NCBI GenBank assembly: GCA_017301995.1
Contig: JAFLEH010000021.1
Span: forward strand, 62,001-126,000
Origin: Verrucomicrobiota bacterium
GTDB lineage: Bacteria; Verrucomicrobiota; Verrucomicrobiia; Verrucomicrobiales; Akkermansiaceae
DNA: 64,000 nt
Direction: 5' to 3'
Shown: positions 16,018-25,807 of the stretch, piece by piece
Numbering within the stretch: the stretch's first letter is position 1
How the letters are laid out: every line of letters starts with the position of its first letter
Made by a program: the position numbers and the translations under genes
The notes under the pieces: model-generated
What the model was told of the DNA's origin: nothing
The model's database searches: none
Seen by the model: the letters and a program-made list of their open reading frames with translations, nothing else

Positions 16018-18143
16018 GTATCGTCCACGAACCAATGGAGCGCGGCATCGGCGGCGGACGCCGTGGCGGTGAGGGGAATGCGCTGGCCGATCCGCGGGTT
16101 GGCGTCGCGCACGAACAGATAGGCGCTGCCGTCCGCGGGCGAGGTGATCGCCAGGCCGCCGACGTTCTCGGTGGCGGCGGTATCGCTGGCGCGCAGGAAA
16201 TCCGCCACCCGCGGCGGCCAGACCGGCTCGCGGCCGAAGCGATGGACATCGCAGGTTTGGTAGCGGGTCACGCCGGTGATGGCGTGATCGGCCACGACTC
16301 TCGGGCAGTTGGGGCACGGCGTACCGCCCGAAACGGCGCAGACCTCGCGGGACTCCACGCCGGAGGGCTTGGCAAACCACGGGGAATTGCCGTCCGGATA
16401 GAGCCTGCGACAGATGTCCCACACCACCGGCGCGGCGGCCCGGCGTCCCAACAACGCCTGCGACGGCTGCCCGTTGGGGTTTCCCAGCCAAACGCCGATG
16501 GCATAGTCCGGATTGTAGGCGATCGTCCAGGCGTCGCGGAAACCGGATGAGGTTCCGGTTTTCCAGGCGAGCCGCGGAATCCTGATATCCGCCACCGTGC
16601 CGGTGGAGAACATCGCGCGTTCGTCGCCGCCGAGGATATCGGAGATCATCCACGCCGCCTCCGGCGAGATCACCTCCGCGCCTCCCTCCGGTTTCGATAG
16701 ACCGGCGTGCCATGGCAGATAGACCCCGCCGCGGGCGAGGCAGGCATACGCGTTGGTCAAATCGAGCAATGTCACCTCGGCATTCCCCAACACCAGACCC
16801 AGCCCGTATTCGTCGGTCGGCCTCGCGACGGTGCGCAATCCCAGCCGGCGCAGCAATTCGTGGAACCGCGGCAGCCCGACCGCGCGCTCCACCTCGATGG
16901 CCGGCAGATTCAGCGATTGGACCAGCGAATCCCGCAGACTAACCACCCCGCGGAATTTCCTATCAAAATTGAGCGGTGTGTAGTCGCTGAAATGTTCCGG
17001 CACATCATAGAGCACGCGGGCCGGCGTGTGGGATCCCCGATCAAACCCCAGCGCATAGACAAACGGCTTGAGCGTGGACCCGGCCGAGCGCGGGGCGTTG
17101 GCCGCGTTGACCTGCGATCCCTTGGTCCGCGCGTGGAAATCCGGCGACCCAACCAGCGCGCGGACGCCACCGGTCCGCACATCGATCACCACCACCGCCG
17201 CGCCATGGATCCCCTCCCGTGCCAAACCCGGCGCGTATTTTCCAACCGATTCCTCCACCGTCCGCTGGAGCGCCAGGTCGAGGCTGGTGGCAATCGCCGG
17301 TTCCCACGCGGTTCGGCGTTTGACCAACATATCACAGAAATGCGGGGCGAGAAACGGATAGCGTTCGGATCGCACCCGCACCGGCATGGCCAAGGCGTTG
17401 CGCTTTTGCCCGGCGGTTATCATCCCGGACGCCTCCATCCGATCGAGCACGTAGCGCTGCCGCTTTGCCGCGGCCTCCGGGTGTTTCAGCGGATTGAACC
17501 GCGTCGGCGACTGCGGAATACCGGCCAGAAAGGATGCTTCCGCCAGCGTCAGATCGTGCGCGCCCTTGGAAAAATAGCGGCGCGCGGCGGCCTCGATCCC
17601 CACCACATTCGATCCGAACGGCGCGCGGTTCAGATAGAGCGATAGAATCTCCGCCTTTTCGAGTCCGCATTCCATCTGCATCGCGCGGAACGCCTCGGTC
17701 GCTTTGTTGGCCAGGGTCCGTTCCTTCGGAAACGACATCCGGATCACCTGCATGGATAGAGTGGACGCCCCGGACACCCTGCGCCATGCGGTCGCGGTCT
17801 GCTTGCACGACCGCGCCACGGCCAGCGGATCCACGCCGTGATGGTTCCAGAACCGCCGGTCCTCCGCCGCCACCACCGCCTTGGCGATCCAGTCGTCCTC
17901 GCGGTGGACATAACCGGGGATGCTATCAATCCCGCCCTCCGCCAGGCGGACCCGCAGCGGCGTGCCTCCGCGGTCGCACCACGTCACGCCCGCCGGAATC
18001 CGATAGAGCGCGGCACGGTCGAGGGGAAAGGCAAGCCACAGCACCACGAACCCGAGCGCCGCCAGCGCCATCACGGTTAGAGCGGCGGCCATGCCCCGGC
18101 GGACGAACCGCCGGAGCCGCGGGTTGCGGAAGAAGGATCTCAT
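15864..18143 (-). CDS. pbpC: penicillin-binding protein 1C
   Basis: 759 residues, normal for PBP1C. A short cytoplasmic basic tail and one membrane span (~18-38) precede the glycosyltransferase-51 domain, with its signature AAEDRRFWNHHGVDPLAVARS (catalytic Glu). The transpeptidase domain has SAGSTLKPF (active Ser about residue 352), SLN in VQSLNLPA, and KTGTS in WKTGTSSGF (about 529). A PBP1C-type C-terminal domain follows, with cysteine pair CPNC and a beta sandwich. PBP1C polymerises peptidoglycan and is classically paired with a periplasmic alpha-2-macroglobulin. That holds here: its ATG overlaps the stop of the upstream macroglobulin gene by 4 bp (18140-18143), so the two are translationally coupled. 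Confidence 0.95.
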   Translation of the reverse strand: MRSFFRNPRLRRFVRRGMAAALTVMALAALGFVVLWLAFPLDRAALYRIPAGVTWCDRGGTPLRVRLAEGGIDSIPGYVHREDDWIAKAVVAAEDRRFWNHHGVDPLAVARSCKQTATAWRRVSGASTLSMQVIRMSFPKERTLANKATEAFRAMQMECGLEKAEILSLYLNRAPFGSNVVGIEAAARRYFSKGAHDLTLAEASFLAGIPQSPTRFNPLKHPEAAAKRQRYVLDRMEASGMITAGQKRNALAMPVRVRSERYPFLAPHFCDMLVKRRTAWEPAIATSLDLALQRTVEESVGKYAPGLAREGIHGAAVVVIDVRTGGVRALVGSPDFHARTKGSQVNAANAPRSAGSTLKPFVYALGFDRGSHTPARVLYDVPEHFSDYTPLNFDRKFRGVVSLRDSLVQSLNLPAIEVERAVGLPRFHELLRRLGLRTVARPTDEYGLGLVLGNAEVTLLDLTNAYACLARGGVYLPWHAGLSKPEGGAEVISPEAAWMISDILGGDERAMFSTGTVADIRIPRLAWKTGTSSGFRDAWTIAYNPDYAIGVWLGNPNGQPSQALLGRRAAAPVVWDICRRLYPDGNSPWFAKPSGVESREVCAVSGGTPCPNCPRVVADHAITGVTRYQTCDVHRFGREPVWPPRVADFLRASDTAATENVGGLAITSPADGSAYLFVRDANPRIGQRIPLTATASAADAALHWFVDDTYLGESRSGGTIFWPLSAGTHRIVCSDSRGASRSVRITVREPKSAMVGQGR

Positions 18144-21100
18144 TTCGTGATCGTCATTTCGGTCTGGCTGGTGATGCTGCGGACCTCAGGATCATACATG
18201 CACTCCGCGGAGATCGGCGGCACGGTGAAACGTCCCGGCGTCACCGCCCGCGCGAGATAGTAGAACGTCGATGGCCCGGAAACCGGCCGGGTGAACACAA
18301 GCACGCGATCATCGCGGATGTCGCGCCGGGCACACCAATCGTATTTCGCGGTGAGCCATGGCAGCACCTGAGCCGTCTCAAGATTGGGATTCTCCACTTC
18401 CAACCCGGCAGGCAACAGGTCCTCGATCACGATGTTGTCGTAGGCGCGGCCGTTGGGGCTCAGCGTGATCTTGCCGACGACCAGATCGTTCTGCTTCACC
18501 TTGGTGGGATCAATCGGATTTCCCGCGTCATCGAGCCACTCGCGTTCGATCTTCATCCCGGAATTCCTGGCGCAGAGGCGTTTGTAATAGTCTTCCGCAT
18601 CCACCGGGACACCCTCGGTCTCAAACGAATAATATAACATTCCTGGGCCGTCGTTGGTCAGTTTCACAACACCTTTTCCGTTGGGGATGTTCTCCCAAAC
18701 CCGTTCCTTGGTGTGATCGATCGCCTCGGTGGCGCCATCGCCGAAGGTGATCGTTCCCTTGAACTCGGCGACCGATCCCTTGGTCCGCTGGGCGAACTTT
18801 CCGAGAGCCATAAGCGCCATCGCGCTGTCCTGGGTGGTGCCCCAATAGCCGTTGTATCGGGCCTTGCCGAGCACTTGGACGAGTTTGTAAACCTCGTCGC
18901 GTTTCGGATCGATGTCGAGCCACGCGGACAGGAGCAGCGCCGCATTGCGGTTGGGACTGTTGAAGCAGCCACCCTGGTCGCGGACACTGGGTCCCGGCAG
19001 GCCGAGTTCCTCCAACAAAGCAACCGCACGCTTGGGATCGCCCTGAAGCAGCAGCGCGGACGCGTTCATCAGCCGCGCGTAGTAGGAAAGCCCCGCCTTT
19101 TTCTCCAACATCCGCTCCTGCCACGAATGCACGGGCTCACCCGCGACCGCCAGCACATAACAGGCATAGGCGAGGTTGTCATAGAAATACGGATTATCCC
19201 CGCTGGGTGCCGCTCCGGAATCCACCGATGCCCGCAACGCCTTGACCGCGCGCCCGAGACTCGCCTCGGGAACTTCGTATCCGGCTTTCCTCGCTTCCAA
19301 CAGGAAGTGGGTGGCATAACTCGTGCCCCAGGGGTGAAGGTCCTGATAGCCCGGCCAATAGGAGAATCCGCCCCCGGCCTGCTGCATCGAAAGCAACCGC
19401 CAGATGCCCGAATTGACATAGTGCTTCACACTGTCGCGGGTCATCGACTTGTCAAACGTCTGGTTCGCCAGATCCGGCAGATAGAGCAGCGGAAACGCCG
19501 ACGATGTGGTCTGCTCGACACAGCCGTAGGGATAGCGCAGCAGGTATTGCATTCCCCTGCCCAACTCCAGCGATGGCTCCTTGGAGACCCGCAGCTTCCG
19601 GGTGACGGTTTCCGGCAGCCAATTGCCAGGCAGCCCGATCTCTATCGACTTCCCCGGAGCGAGCGATCCCGAATCGGCCACGACTTCCGCCGAGATCGGC
19701 GGCCTAACCGCAATCTCGATGGTATCCGAGTAGCGGACATTCTCCGCCTCGCAACTCACCGTACACAATCCCTTGCCGGGCACTTTGCCTCCCACAATCG
19801 GAATGGAAACCGAGGCGGATGCGCCTTTGGCGATCGGGATATCGCGCTCGTTCACGGTGGTGGAAAGCGGCCCGCCGCAGGTGACACGGAGCTTGGCCGT
19901 GATGTCCTTGCCCATCTCGTTGAACACCGAGACGTTCATCTGGCATTCGTCGCCCGGCGCGAGGAAACGCGGCAGCGAGGGCTGGACGATCAGCGGTCGT
20001 TTCACCTTGACCATGCCCTGCGCGCTGCCGAGGCGGCTCGCGTTGCATGCGATCGCCATCAGCCGCAGCTCGCCGGTGAATTCGGGCACATCCAATTCGA
20101 TTTCCGCGACACCGTTGCTCACCGGGATCCGGGATGCCCAGAGCGCCACCGGTTTGAAACGGTTCGCCTTGATCGGATTGAGGCGCTTCGACAGGCGTTC
20201 GGCGCCATCTCCCTCCTCGTCGCCATCGCCACCGGACGGATGGGAGTTCTTATCCAGCACCGAATCATCGAACACCTCCATCAGTTCCGAATAGATATCA
20301 TGGGATTCCACGCCCAATCTGCGGAGCTGATAGAGCCACGCGAGCGGATTGGGAGTCTTGAACGAGGTGAGCATGCAGATCGCCTCGTCCACGGCCACCA
20401 GTGTGACCTCGCCGTCCAACGGCTGGCCGGCGTCATCCTTGAACAACACCTTGGCGCGCAGTTTCGACTGCGGCTGGATCGTCTGCGGCGCCTCCAGCGC
20501 CACGTTGATGCGGTGGGCCGCCGGTGTGACACGCAGCGGCACCGTGGCAAACGCCCGATGACTCTTCCAAACCTCCTCGGCCACCGCCGGCCGGATCACC
20601 GAAACCGTGCAATGAACGTTCGGCGCGAAGTTGTCCTTCACTTCCACATCCACTTCCGCGGTGTTCTTCTCCAACAGAATCACCCGGCTGAACAGCACCT
20701 TGTCCGATTCCACGGTCAGCAATGCCGTTCCGGAAAACGGAGCCTGGATCGTTAGCTTGGCGTTCTCGCCGATCGCGTATTCGCGCTTGTCCAGCTTCAG
20801 CGTCATGCCATCCGGCCGCTCGCGATCGCTGGTGGTCCACGATTGTTCGTAATCCGACGTATAGAAGCAGAACGACGACGCGGATCCCGACTCCGGATCC
20901 ACCACCGCGAGTTCGAGGTTTCCATATCCGTCCGGCGTGAACGAATATTCCGCCGAGCCGCTGGATAGGTCGAGCGGATCCTCACGGACGAGCTTCACCT
21001 CGCGGTGGCATTGATAGGTGTATCCGCCGCCCGGCGAAGAAACATAATTGTAGTTCCATTCGATGCGCGAGAGACGGACCGCCAGCGGCTTCTCCGGCTT

Positions 21101-24100
21101 GTAAACCTCACCGTCCGGCCTAACCGCCACCACCGGCACCTTCCGCACCTCGCCGGATTTCACCCAGCCGGTTTCGAACGGTTTCATGCCGATATAGAAT
21201 GGATAGGGATCGATCACCGCCGTCTTTGTGGCGGTCACCGCGCGCCCGCTCTGTTCGAACACGGAGGCCTGAACGAGCGCCTGGATCGGTCCGGGGGCGT
21301 TCGCCGGAACGTCGGTGCCGATTTCCGCGGTCACCTTGCCCTCCTTGTCGAGTTCCAATCCGTCGATGTCCTGCGTCTTCATCGCGAACGGCCGCTCCAC
21401 GGTTTCGCCGTAGCGGTTGATGGTTTCGCGCCCGAACCGATAGCCCGCCCACTGTTTGGGAGCAAAGCCGACCGGACCGTAGATGCATTTCACGGTTGCC
21501 TTAAGTCCTGCGGCAGGCGCGCCAAACAGGTGTTCCGCGGTGATCTCCGCCTTGAGCGGATCCTTTGAAGCGACCCGCGCGGGATCGGTCTTCACCGCTA
21601 CCCGGATTTGCGGAGGCACGAATTCCTCCAACAAAAACGAGGTGTTTCCAAGGTCCTTCTTCGCTTTCGGCACCCCCACCAGAATGCTGTAACGGCCCGT
21701 GGCCAGGTAGTCCGGCATTTCGGTTTCCACTTCCGCGATACCGAAGGAATTCGGCATCACCGTGGTTTCCTTGAACAAACGTCCATCCGGCTTCATGAAA
21801 CGGAACACCACGGGAAACGGCTGCGGCGCGGAGAAATCCGCCTGCCGGATGATCGCCTGGGCATGGACTTTCTCCCCGGGACGGAAGATCCCGCGGTCGG
21901 TGAATACGAACGCCTCGGTTCCTTTGGTTAGATAATCACGGGAAGGCTCGTCGTTTTCCGACGGATCACCGAGCCGGGTGCCTTCCAGCGAAAGATAGGA
22001 AAGGTCCTCGCCCAACTGGGCGGTCACCAGGAACGGCCGGGTGTTTTTATTAGCCACGTCACAGGGAATGGCCACGACCCCGTCGGCATTGGTGACCGCT
22101 TTGGCGATGAACTGGTTGTTCACCGAATAGGCGGAAACCTCCACGCCGGCGGCGGGCTTGGCGTCCTTGAGCGAGCAAACCCACACGAAAACATGGCTAT
22201 CCGCGCACTTGGCGGAGATTCCCAGATCGGTGATCACCACCAGCCTGCTGTCCCTCACCTGCCTCGCATAGCCGTTCTCGTCTTTGACGTCCTTGCCGGC
22301 GATCTGGACCAGATAGGCGCCTTTGGATTTGGTAAAATCGCCGAGTTTCACATAAGTGGTTTCGTCCTCGTTGGGTGCGGCGGGCAGATTGAGATCCTTG
22401 TGGGTCACGTTTCCGGTCAACTCGTCGAGCGAGCGCCCGTAACCATAACCGTAATCCTCATCATAGTCCCCATCCGATCCGACGTTCCCGTTTTCGTCAT
22501 CCGGCGGCACCGGCAGACTGTAGGACGAGCCGGTTCCATTCCGTTTCGCGAAGAATACCAGATTGCTGGCCATCACGGGAGCCACGGAAACCTTGCACTT
22601 CGGAAGGTTGCGGGACTTCACCGGAACGAGCATCGAACCGGTCGGCGACAGATAGCCGCCCGCGCCGCCGAAGGCGAGCGTGGCACCGGCCCGGGCGATG
22701 GTCACCGAGGCCTCGGTTTCCTTGACCAGCAGGCATCCGCGCTCGGAAACAAGCCCCTGCCGGACTCTAACCTTGTACTCCTTGTGGGCGGCGAACTCCC
22801 CAACCAACCGCAGGGTGTTCTGGTGATTGTATGAGGATTCACGCTCCAAGGTGAACTTCGTCTGCGGTTCGACGCTGACGAACGGGGTCGCGGATTTCAC
22901 GTCCACGTCCTCAGAGAACCGCAAGCGGATGCCGGATACGCGCTCTCCGGGCTCGGTGGCTGCAATCGACTCCACCTTCAATACGGACGTGATGACCGCC
23001 GTTGCCTCCACCCGCTCGCGAATGCCCTGTTCCCACTTGGCCGGCCTGAAACCGGGTTCGAGTTCGAACCGGATCTGCGGCGACGGCAAGTTGGGAACCG
23101 TGATGATCCTGGCAAGCGAACCGCTGTAGTTGGACTGTACCGTGAATGGCAGATCCACCCGCTTGCCGGACTCGTCGTAACAAAACACCTTGGTCTTGCC
23201 GCGCACCGAATCCGCATGCGGTTCGGTGGTGAACTCCACGCCAAACCGGAACCCGGCCCCCGCCGCTTCGATCTGGCGAACCGACTTGATCCCCATCGCG
23301 GGTGTGTTGAAACTCCAGAACCGGATGCCCGTGTAGCGCGTTCCCGCCAGATTCGAAAGATCCGCCACCAGCCGGGCCTCGTGATACTGGTTGAGCGCCC
23401 ACTCGGTGTTGGGCCGGAACGCCAACTGCCGCTCCGTGGCCCAGAAGAAGCTCCCCTGGGTGTCGGGAGATAACCTAACCGGAGGTTCCAGAAGCGTGCG
23501 ACCCACTTCCTCCCGTGCCACCATCGGATAGGCAAACGTCCAACGCAGTTCCTGCTTGCCGGAGGCGATCACTGCCGGATTCGGCGAGAACTCAACCACA
23601 TCGGCCGCGGGCTTCGGCTTCTCCGAGGTAGGAGGCACCATAGCAGCGGGCACTGCCAACACCAGAGCGCGGGTGGTGGTGTAGGGTAACACGCTTCCGT
23701 CCACCGATGTCAGGCCGCGTTTCACCTTGATTTCATAGGTGGTTCCGGGCATGAAGCCTCCGGTTATCATCACGCGTCCCGAATTCGGCAAGCCGCGCCT
23801 GATAGTGAACGGAACGGGCGGTTTCACCTCGAAATGGCCCGCGAGATCCCCATCGGCGGGATCCTCGTTGAAACTTATACACACCGGCAGAGTTCCGTCC
23901 GGATTCCTTCCGCTGAACGATGCTGCCGAGAGCGTGAGCAGCCGGGAGTTCAGCAGTCGCCGCTCGATCCGCTCGCGCGTGCCGTCGGCCCAGTTTTTCG
24001 TGCGAAGGCCCGGCTCGATCTCGCAGACGAACGAGATCGCGGGGACGATCGGCGTTTCGATCCGCAGGCTGCCGGTATCGCCGACCGGCTGCGCCTTGTA

Positions 24101-25069
24101 ATCCACGCGGATCTTCTCGCCGTCGGAATCCAGATAGAAGAGCTTGAACTTCGATCCGAACGATTCGGCATCCACCGGTATCGACAGGTCGAGCTTGAAA
24201 ACGAACATTTCCGGCGCCCGCAGTTGTGAGAAATCCACAACCTCACAGACCGGGGTGCCGAACCTCCAGAACTTGGACCCCTCGTAACGGACGCCGTCGG
24301 GCATCCTGAAGTCCGGGCCGAGTTCGGCGGTGAACGATTGGTTGAGCGACCACGGTTTGGCCGGCTTGAACAGTAGCTTGGCGGGTGTCTCCCAAACAAA
24401 TCCGCCTTCGACCGCAGGGGTGATTTTCAGCGGCGCGGGCGACACCGGCTTGCCGACCGATGCGGCATCCACCACATCTCCGTTGAACAACCACGATAGC
24501 GGCTGGTCGGGCTGTTGGAGAACCGGGTTGCTGTTGTCGAGGAAAGCGATGCTGCGCAGCGGCGGCTTCCCGGTGGTCTCCGGCTTGGGCTTGTCCTCGG
24601 GCTTCGGAGGCGTGGCGCCCCCGGCGTCGGGATACCGGATCCCGGATTTGTCGTCCGATGGAACCGATGGCACCTCGATGCCGCCGGAAAGCTGGCCGCC
24701 TGCGCCGCCGGTGCCGGTTTTCCGCTCGATCTGCACGAGTTTCCAAACCCCCACCGTGTTCACCAGAAGAAACGCGAGTGCGACGTAAAACCACCGCGCC
24801 GATCCCGGACCGCCAGGCGCCCGAATCGCCCCCCCGGCGGCCGCCGGGGAATCCTCGGCGTAACTCGCCGGATCATCCATCGCGTCCAACACGGCCTGCA
24901 CCGACTCGGCCGTAACCGGGCCGCCCTGCCGCGCCAATGTCTCGTTGATATGATCGCGAAGTCCTTCCAGAACCTCGTTCTGGACCGATTCCTCCTTGCC
25001 GGCCAGATTCGCCCGGACGGCGTTGAGGTGGTTTTCTATGCGTGCCTTGACATCAGGTGTCAGATTCAT
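18140..25069 (-). CDS. HAAS-domain/alpha-2-macroglobulin fusion protein (YfhM-like)
   Basis: 2,309 residues, longer than the ~1,500-1,650 of Escherichia coli YfhM. Residues 1-75 form a HAAS-type helical domain (ARIENHLNAVRANLAGKE, EVLEGLRDHINETLA, AVLDAMDDPASYAED), the partner domain of PadR regulators. A single membrane span follows (about 93-110, WFYVALAFLLVNTVGVWK), so the HAAS part is cytoplasmic and the rest periplasmic. Several beta-sandwich MG-type domains follow. The thioester motif CVEQ is intact (Cys1850 in YPYGCVEQTTSS), with an alpha/alpha-toroid thioester domain after it and a C-terminal receptor-like domain. Family members trap proteases that breach the outer membrane, working with PBP1C in wall repair. 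It overlaps the PadR gene by 17 bp upstream and pbpC by 4 bp downstream. Confidence 0.9.
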   Translation of the reverse strand: MNLTPDVKARIENHLNAVRANLAGKEESVQNEVLEGLRDHINETLARQGGPVTAESVQAVLDAMDDPASYAEDSPAAAGGAIRAPGGPGSARWFYVALAFLLVNTVGVWKLVQIERKTGTGGAGGQLSGGIEVPSVPSDDKSGIRYPDAGGATPPKPEDKPKPETTGKPPLRSIAFLDNSNPVLQQPDQPLSWLFNGDVVDAASVGKPVSPAPLKITPAVEGGFVWETPAKLLFKPAKPWSLNQSFTAELGPDFRMPDGVRYEGSKFWRFGTPVCEVVDFSQLRAPEMFVFKLDLSIPVDAESFGSKFKLFYLDSDGEKIRVDYKAQPVGDTGSLRIETPIVPAISFVCEIEPGLRTKNWADGTRERIERRLLNSRLLTLSAASFSGRNPDGTLPVCISFNEDPADGDLAGHFEVKPPVPFTIRRGLPNSGRVMITGGFMPGTTYEIKVKRGLTSVDGSVLPYTTTRALVLAVPAAMVPPTSEKPKPAADVVEFSPNPAVIASGKQELRWTFAYPMVAREEVGRTLLEPPVRLSPDTQGSFFWATERQLAFRPNTEWALNQYHEARLVADLSNLAGTRYTGIRFWSFNTPAMGIKSVRQIEAAGAGFRFGVEFTTEPHADSVRGKTKVFCYDESGKRVDLPFTVQSNYSGSLARIITVPNLPSPQIRFELEPGFRPAKWEQGIRERVEATAVITSVLKVESIAATEPGERVSGIRLRFSEDVDVKSATPFVSVEPQTKFTLERESSYNHQNTLRLVGEFAAHKEYKVRVRQGLVSERGCLLVKETEASVTIARAGATLAFGGAGGYLSPTGSMLVPVKSRNLPKCKVSVAPVMASNLVFFAKRNGTGSSYSLPVPPDDENGNVGSDGDYDEDYGYGYGRSLDELTGNVTHKDLNLPAAPNEDETTYVKLGDFTKSKGAYLVQIAGKDVKDENGYARQVRDSRLVVITDLGISAKCADSHVFVWVCSLKDAKPAAGVEVSAYSVNNQFIAKAVTNADGVVAIPCDVANKNTRPFLVTAQLGEDLSYLSLEGTRLGDPSENDEPSRDYLTKGTEAFVFTDRGIFRPGEKVHAQAIIRQADFSAPQPFPVVFRFMKPDGRLFKETTVMPNSFGIAEVETEMPDYLATGRYSILVGVPKAKKDLGNTSFLLEEFVPPQIRVAVKTDPARVASKDPLKAEITAEHLFGAPAAGLKATVKCIYGPVGFAPKQWAGYRFGRETINRYGETVERPFAMKTQDIDGLELDKEGKVTAEIGTDVPANAPGPIQALVQASVFEQSGRAVTATKTAVIDPYPFYIGMKPFETGWVKSGEVRKVPVVAVRPDGEVYKPEKPLAVRLSRIEWNYNYVSSPGGGYTYQCHREVKLVREDPLDLSSGSAEYSFTPDGYGNLELAVVDPESGSASSFCFYTSDYEQSWTTSDRERPDGMTLKLDKREYAIGENAKLTIQAPFSGTALLTVESDKVLFSRVILLEKNTAEVDVEVKDNFAPNVHCTVSVIRPAVAEEVWKSHRAFATVPLRVTPAAHRINVALEAPQTIQPQSKLRAKVLFKDDAGQPLDGEVTLVAVDEAICMLTSFKTPNPLAWLYQLRRLGVESHDIYSELMEVFDDSVLDKNSHPSGGDGDEEGDGAERLSKRLNPIKANRFKPVALWASRIPVSNGVAEIELDVPEFTGELRLMAIACNASRLGSAQGMVKVKRPLIVQPSLPRFLAPGDECQMNVSVFNEMGKDITAKLRVTCGGPLSTTVNERDIPIAKGASASVSIPIVGGKVPGKGLCTVSCEAENVRYSDTIEIAVRPPISAEVVADSGSLAPGKSIEIGLPGNWLPETVTRKLRVSKEPSLELGRGMQYLLRYPYGCVEQTTSSAFPLLYLPDLANQTFDKSMTRDSVKHYVNSGIWRLLSMQQAGGGFSYWPGYQDLHPWGTSYATHFLLEARKAGYEVPEASLGRAVKALRASVDSGAAPSGDNPYFYDNLAYACYVLAVAGEPVHSWQERMLEKKAGLSYYARLMNASALLLQGDPKRAVALLEELGLPGPSVRDQGGCFNSPNRNAALLLSAWLDIDPKRDEVYKLVQVLGKARYNGYWGTTQDSAMALMALGKFAQRTKGSVAEFKGTITFGDGATEAIDHTKERVWENIPNGKGVVKLTNDGPGMLYYSFETEGVPVDAEDYYKRLCARNSGMKIEREWLDDAGNPIDPTKVKQNDLVVGKITLSPNGRAYDNIVIEDLLPAGLEVENPNLETAQVLPWLTAKYDWCARRDIRDDRVLVFTRPVSGPSTFYYLARAVTPGRFTVPPISAECMYDPEVRSITSQTEMTITK

Positions 25070-25412
25070 GGCCGGTGTCTTTCCTTGGTGGTGATTTGAG
25101 GTGGGAAATGGCGGTGTCGATCTTGTGGAGGTGGTTGTTCATCTCGGCAAGCCGCACCTTGCCGATCGCTGTGAGGGAGAAGTAACGCCGGGTGGGGCCC
25201 AACCCGGATGGGACGTCGCGGACTTTCAGGTATTTCTCCTGCCGCAACCGCGCGAGGATCGGGTAGATCGTGCTCTCGGTCACCGAGAACTCTTCAAACC
25301 GACTCAACTCCGCCACAATTTCATAACCGTAGCTCTCCCCCCGGGCAAGCACGGTCAGGACGCAGTATTCCAGCAGTCCTTTCCGCAATTGGGTTATCCA
25401 GGTGTCGATCAT
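25053..25412 (-). CDS. PadR-family transcriptional regulator
   Basis: 119 residues with the PadR winged-helix signature: LRKGLLEYCVLTVLARGESYGYEI, then SVTESTIYPILARLRQEKYLKV and GPTRRYFSLTAIGKVRLAEM with a C-terminal dimerisation helix. PadR proteins repress until released by a signal; a frequent arrangement is PadR followed by a HAAS-domain membrane protein. Here the next gene, overlapping by 17 bp, carries that HAAS domain fused to alpha-2-macroglobulin. Upstream lies an obvious palindromic operator (25415-25460), so autoregulation of the whole padR-A2M-pbpC operon is likely. Confidence 0.93.
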   Translation of the reverse strand: MIDTWITQLRKGLLEYCVLTVLARGESYGYEIVAELSRFEEFSVTESTIYPILARLRQEKYLKVRDVPSGLGPTRRYFSLTAIGKVRLAEMNNHLHKIDTAISHLKSPPRKDTGHESDT

Positions 25413-25414
25413 CG

Positions 25415-25460
25415 GCTACTTCGCGTGGCGGGGTAGTGCTACCTCGCGATGCGAAGTAGC
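25415..25460 (-). promoter_or_regulatory. PadR operator region
   Basis: Immediately upstream of the PadR start codon. GCTACTTCGC (25415-25424) and GCGAAGTAGC (25451-25460) are perfect inverted repeats. The right half also forms a tighter dyad, TACCTCGC-GAT-GCGAAGTA, and between them is GGTAGTGCTACC (25432-25443). Three related half-sites within 46 bp suggest cooperative PadR binding over the promoter. Confidence 0.7.
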
Positions 25461-25553
25461 ATCCGCCTAACACCCAAACGAGTCAAAATAAATTTTCGGA
25501 AATTTTCCAGACGGGGATCCGGCGCATCACCTTACCACGCGGCACCGGGAAAA

Positions 25554-25783
25554 TTCATCCCGAAATCCGAAGTTCAGGGTAGTCTGGACGCTCGAATTTC
25601 CACTGAGAGACTGGGATCCACTGAGGAAACTGATTTTTGGGAGGAAAGCGGGAAAGCACCGATTGATGAATGGGAGGGATTTCTCCCGGATCAAAAATCA
25701 CTTCAGTGGGATCAGTGATTTTCAGTTCATCAGTGGAAAAAATGGATGCCCGGGGTCATGCCAACTGCCGATTTCGGGTTCAT
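25554..25783. mobile_element. MITE-like element, copy 1
   Basis: 220-bp element (25559-25778) beginning CCCGAAATCCGAAGTTCA and ending in an imperfect inverted copy (14 of 18 positions) that finishes GATTTCGGG. It is bracketed by a 5-bp direct repeat, TTCAT, at 25554-25558 and 25779-25783, as expected for a target-site duplication. Inside are CACTGA and TCAGTG words but no open frame of note. It fills most of the 395-bp gap between the PadR operator and the next gene. See 36541-36780 for the second copy. Confidence 0.7.
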
Positions 25784-25807
25784 GGGAACGGCGGTCCTCC
25801 CGGAATG

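Noticed and set aside
16707..17645. Long plus-strand frame antisense to pbpC
   Set aside because: Antisense shadow of a gene with all catalytic motifs intact on the other strand.
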